Source of the DNA: Gammaproteobacteria bacterium UBA6173
GTDB taxonomy: Bacteria > Pseudomonadota > Gammaproteobacteria > Pseudomonadales > Pseudohongiellaceae
Length of the DNA: 9,546 bases
Assembly (NCBI GenBank): GCA_002422225.1
Contig: DITX01000078.1
Location: forward strand, 1-9,546
Reading direction: 5' to 3'
The stretch's first letter is position 1; each line of letters begins with the position of its first letter. The notes beneath the pieces were generated by a model. It was not told the DNA's origin. It did not search any database and was given only the letters and a program-made list of their open reading frames with translations. Below, one piece after another: positions 7,520 to 9,546 of the stretch. A program made the translations under genes and the position numbers.

Positions 7520-7740
7520 TCAGCTCACCTTGTTTTTGATTGTTGATACGCCGTTTTTGAACATTGCATCAGATGTCCGGGGTCGGCTTTCAGGGTTGTT
7601 TCAGACGCATTATTAACATACGATCGGGCGCAGTAACAGTGTCATCGGGCATGCGCCAGTCGAGCGTCAAGACACCACACAATAATCAACAAGATCAATA
7701 AATTCCATTCATAAAACTTATCACGCAGGTACACACCGTT
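7520..7740. promoter_or_regulatory. Divergent intergenic region between hydrolase and ferredoxin/P450 genes
   Basis: These 221 bases must hold promoters for both the minus-strand lipoprotein gene and the plus-strand ferredoxin/P450 pair. I find the Shine-Dalgarno sequence for the lipoprotein gene (7525-7530) but no strong sigma-70 box pair on either strand. A repeated element is visible: ATCGGGCGCAGT (7623-7634) and ATCGGGCATGCGCCAGT (7644-7660). It also forms an inverted repeat GGCGCA/TGCGCC (7627-7632 and 7652-7657). This could be a regulator site, but that is only inferred from location. The stretch 7670-7730 is AT-rich. Confidence 0.35.
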
Positions 7741-8061
7741 ATGCCACGCATTACCCTGATCGAACACAATGGAACTGAGCACGCCGTTGACGCAAAAACG
7801 GGTGATTCATTGATGAACACCGCCATCAAAAACAGAGTACCTGGCATTGACGCAGATTGCGGCGGCGCCTGCTCCTGCGGCACCTGCCACGTGTTTATTG
7901 ATCCCGCCTGGTTAGAGCGAGTCGGCGAGCCCGGCCCATTTGAAGAACCCATGCTGGACCTGAATCCTGAGCGCGCCGCCAACTCACGACTGTCCTGTCA
8001 AATTGATATCAGTGACGACCTGGAAGGGCTGATAGTACGCCTGCCTGAATTTCAGTTCTAG
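7741..8061 (+). CDS. Putidaredoxin-type [2Fe-2S] ferredoxin, P450 redox partner
   Basis: Cytoplasmic one-electron carrier of 106 residues, the usual size for the putidaredoxin/adrenodoxin class. The cluster ligands are Cys40, Cys46, Cys49 and Cys86, spaced C-x5-C-x2-C-x36-C, in DCGGACSCGTCHVF and NSRLSCQI; Cys44 is an additional non-ligand Cys. The C-terminus RLPEFQF lines up with putidaredoxin's DVPDRQW, so Phe106 replaces the C-terminal Trp known to matter for P450cam interaction. The gene lies 26 bases before the P450 gene and is surely its electron donor. A ferredoxin reductase must supply it but is not in the window. The ATG at 7741 has only AGG about 11 bases upstream, a weak ribosome site; no better in-frame start is apparent and the N-terminus matches the family. 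Confidence 0.93.
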   Translation: MPRITLIEHNGTEHAVDAKTGDSLMNTAIKNRVPGIDADCGGACSCGTCHVFIDPAWLERVGEPGPFEEPMLDLNPERAANSRLSCQIDISDDLEGLIVRLPEFQF

Positions 8062-8087
8062 CCTCACACCCGAGCAGGAGAAAATCA

Positions 8088-9344
8088 ATGGAAGCGCCCG
8101 TGATTAAGCACAGCAGCCGCAGCCTGGTGGGTCGCGACGCCTGGACCATACCGCTGGAGGAAATTGACCTCGCGCACCCAGGCATCTGGCAGGCCAATCA
8201 GTTTTTGCCGTTTCTGGCACGACTGCGCAAAGATGAGCCGGTGCACTATTGCGCGCATTCCCCGGTCGGAGCGTACTGGTCAGTGACCCGCTACCAGGAC
8301 ATTATGACCATGGAGGCAGCACCCCATCTGTTTTCCTCTGAGCCAACTATTGGCATTGTTGATGTGCTACCGCAGTTCACACTGCCCATGTTTATCGCCA
8401 TGGATCCGCCCAAGCACGATGAACAGCGTAAAACCGTGCAGGGTGTAGTCGCGCCCAACAATCTCAAAAATCTGGAAGGTTTGATCCGCCAGCGCGTGAT
8501 CACCATTCTGGACAGTCTGCCGCAGGGAGAGACCTTCAACTGGGTGGATCGGGTATCACGCGAACTGACCACACAGATGCTGGCAACCCTGTTCGACTTT
8601 CCATTTGAGGAGCGCAATAAGCTGACCTACTGGTCGGATATTGCCACCGCAATTCCGGGGGCAGGACTGGTCAACAGCTATGAAGAAAGTTTTGAGGTTC
8701 TCAAAGAATGTTTGGCGTACTTCATGCGGCTGTGGCGCGAGCGGGCTGCCAAAGCCCCCGGCAGCGACCTGATATCCATGCTTGCCCATGGCGAGGCTAC
8801 TAAAAATATGCCGCCCATGGAATTTCTCGGCAACCTGGTGCTGTTGATTGTGGGTGGCAACGATACCACGCGAAACTCCATCACAGGCGGCGTGCTAGCC
8901 TTGAATGAACATCCGCAGGAATACCAGAAGCTTCGCGACAACCCCGCGCTGATCCCATCCATGGTCTCAGAGATTATTCGTTGGCAGACTCCCCTGGCCT
9001 ATATGCGTCGCACGGCTAAAGTCGACACGGAACTGGGTGGCAAACACATCAAGGCTGGCGACAAGATCCTGATGTGGTATGCCTCAGCCAATCGTGATGA
9101 AGCTGCGATCGATAGGCCTGACGAGTTCCTGATCGACAGAGATCGGGTGCGCCAGCACCTGTCATTTGGCACGGGCATTCATCGCTGCATGGGTAACCGA
9201 CTTGCGGAAATGCAACTCAGAATTTTGTGGGAAGAAATACTGCAGCGCTTTCACAAAGTGGAGGTGGTTGGCGAGCCCGTCCGCATTTATTCCAGCTTTG
9301 TGAAAGGCTATACGGAGCTACCCGTGCGGCTTATTGCGCGCTGA
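8088..9344 (+). CDS. Cytochrome P450, CYP153 family (alkane/fatty-acid omega-hydroxylase type)
   Basis: Soluble heme monooxygenase of 418 residues that inserts one oxygen atom from O2 using electrons from the upstream ferredoxin. Canonical motifs are all present: I-helix GGNDTT (256-261, acid-alcohol pair Asp259-Thr260), ExxR as EIIR (295-298), and heme loop FGTGIHRCMG (360-369) with Cys367 as thiolate ligand. CYP153-typical stretches include EPVHYCAHSPVGAYWSVTRY, LPMFIAMDPPKHDEQRKTVQ, LTTQMLATLFDFPFEER, RWQTPLAYMRR and HRCMGNRLAEMQLRILWEEI. Known members hydroxylate the terminal carbon of medium-chain alkanes, fatty acids or alcohols; the actual substrate here is inferred. Start: ATG at 8088 with AGGAG at 8076-8080, 7 bases upstream. 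It forms a two-gene operon with the ferredoxin. The stop overlaps the end of the convergent peptidase gene by 14 bases. Family membership is from recognition of motifs, without a database search. Confidence 0.93.
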   Translation: MEAPVIKHSSRSLVGRDAWTIPLEEIDLAHPGIWQANQFLPFLARLRKDEPVHYCAHSPVGAYWSVTRYQDIMTMEAAPHLFSSEPTIGIVDVLPQFTLPMFIAMDPPKHDEQRKTVQGVVAPNNLKNLEGLIRQRVITILDSLPQGETFNWVDRVSRELTTQMLATLFDFPFEERNKLTYWSDIATAIPGAGLVNSYEESFEVLKECLAYFMRLWRERAAKAPGSDLISMLAHGEATKNMPPMEFLGNLVLLIVGGNDTTRNSITGGVLALNEHPQEYQKLRDNPALIPSMVSEIIRWQTPLAYMRRTAKVDTELGGKHIKAGDKILMWYASANRDEAAIDRPDEFLIDRDRVRQHLSFGTGIHRCMGNRLAEMQLRILWEEILQRFHKVEVVGEPVRIYSSFVKGYTELPVRLIAR

Positions 9345-9546
9345 GTGCCGCGCTATCCGGTTGCTCGATAATCAATTGCAGCACCCGATCCAGTATCGGG
9401 TCGCTGCCATTACAATGTTGCCAGCAAGGGGCAACTTCGATATCGGGCGCTACCCCGACCCCTTCGATCTCGCCAGTGCCGGGTGTTGGAAAGGTGCCGA
9501 CTGCCACATATAAAAAGTAGCGCTGATCGAGCAGTCGGTTCATACG
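9331..9546 (-). CDS. S41-family peptidase, C-terminal fragment (gene continues beyond the window)
   Basis: Only the last 71 codons are visible; the frame is open through the right edge, so a Met in the second visible codon should not be taken as the start. The sequence YFLYVAVGTFPTPGTGEIEG followed by VGVAPDIEV is the typical beta-strand and 'IEGVGVxPDIEV' end of the catalytic core of S41 (C-terminal-processing, Prc/tricorn-like) serine peptidases. DPILDRVLQLI then resembles their closing helix. The catalytic Ser and Lys lie upstream, outside the window, so activity and localisation cannot be judged. It is convergent with the P450 gene, with 14 bases of overlap, and probably unrelated in function. 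Confidence 0.75.
   Translation of the reverse strand, partial: RMNRLLDQRYFLYVAVGTFPTPGTGEIEGVGVAPDIEVAPCWQHCNGSDPILDRVLQLIIEQPDSAALSAQ

Noticed and set aside
9383..9401. Perfect 7-bp hairpin ACCCGAT-ccagt-ATCGGGT downstream of the P450 gene, possible terminator
   Set aside because: No T-run follows on either strand and it lies inside the peptidase coding sequence, so chance is likely.

Overview
The window looks like chromosomal DNA of a free-living, probably marine, gammaproteobacterium. This is inferred from moderate GC, the style of the RND efflux pair, an NhaC-type Na+/H+ antiporter, and a CYP153 alkane-hydroxylase-type P450 with its ferredoxin. The species cannot be named from the sequence alone. 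There is no rRNA, tRNA, CRISPR array, insertion sequence or phage gene, and base composition looks even throughout.

Left part (1-5581, minus strand): a likely three-gene operon, read right to left. It encodes a periplasmic adaptor (membrane fusion protein), an RND efflux permease joined to it by an ATGA stop/start overlap, and an NhaC-family antiporter starting 36 bases after the permease stop and leaving the window at base 1. A TATAAT box inside an imperfect palindrome (5559-5581) is the best candidate promoter/operator. No outer-membrane channel gene or regulator is visible.

Middle (5582-7740): a decayed Sir2-family deacetylase (sirtuin) gene on the plus strand. It keeps recognisable N-terminal, zinc-finger and C-terminal pieces but has a frameshift and two internal deletions. 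It converges on a minus-strand gene for a secreted lipoprotein of the pectin acetylesterase/Notum hydrolase family. A perfect 10-bp inverted repeat lies near their meeting point and could help end transcription. A 221-base divergent intergenic region separates the lipoprotein gene from the next operon.

Right part (7741-9546): a plus-strand pair, a putidaredoxin-type [2Fe-2S] ferredoxin followed 26 bases later by a CYP153-family cytochrome P450. Together they are an electron-transfer protein and a terminal oxygenase, probably for medium-chain alkane or fatty-acid omega-hydroxylation. The ferredoxin reductase that should feed them is not in the window. The P450 gene overlaps by 14 bases the end of a convergent minus-strand gene, of which only the C-terminus of an S41-family peptidase is seen.

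I do not see a clearly new biological system. The points most worth a second look are the NhaC gene placed in an RND efflux operon, the eroded sirtuin, the palindrome-embedded promoter, and the reductase-less ferredoxin/P450 pair.
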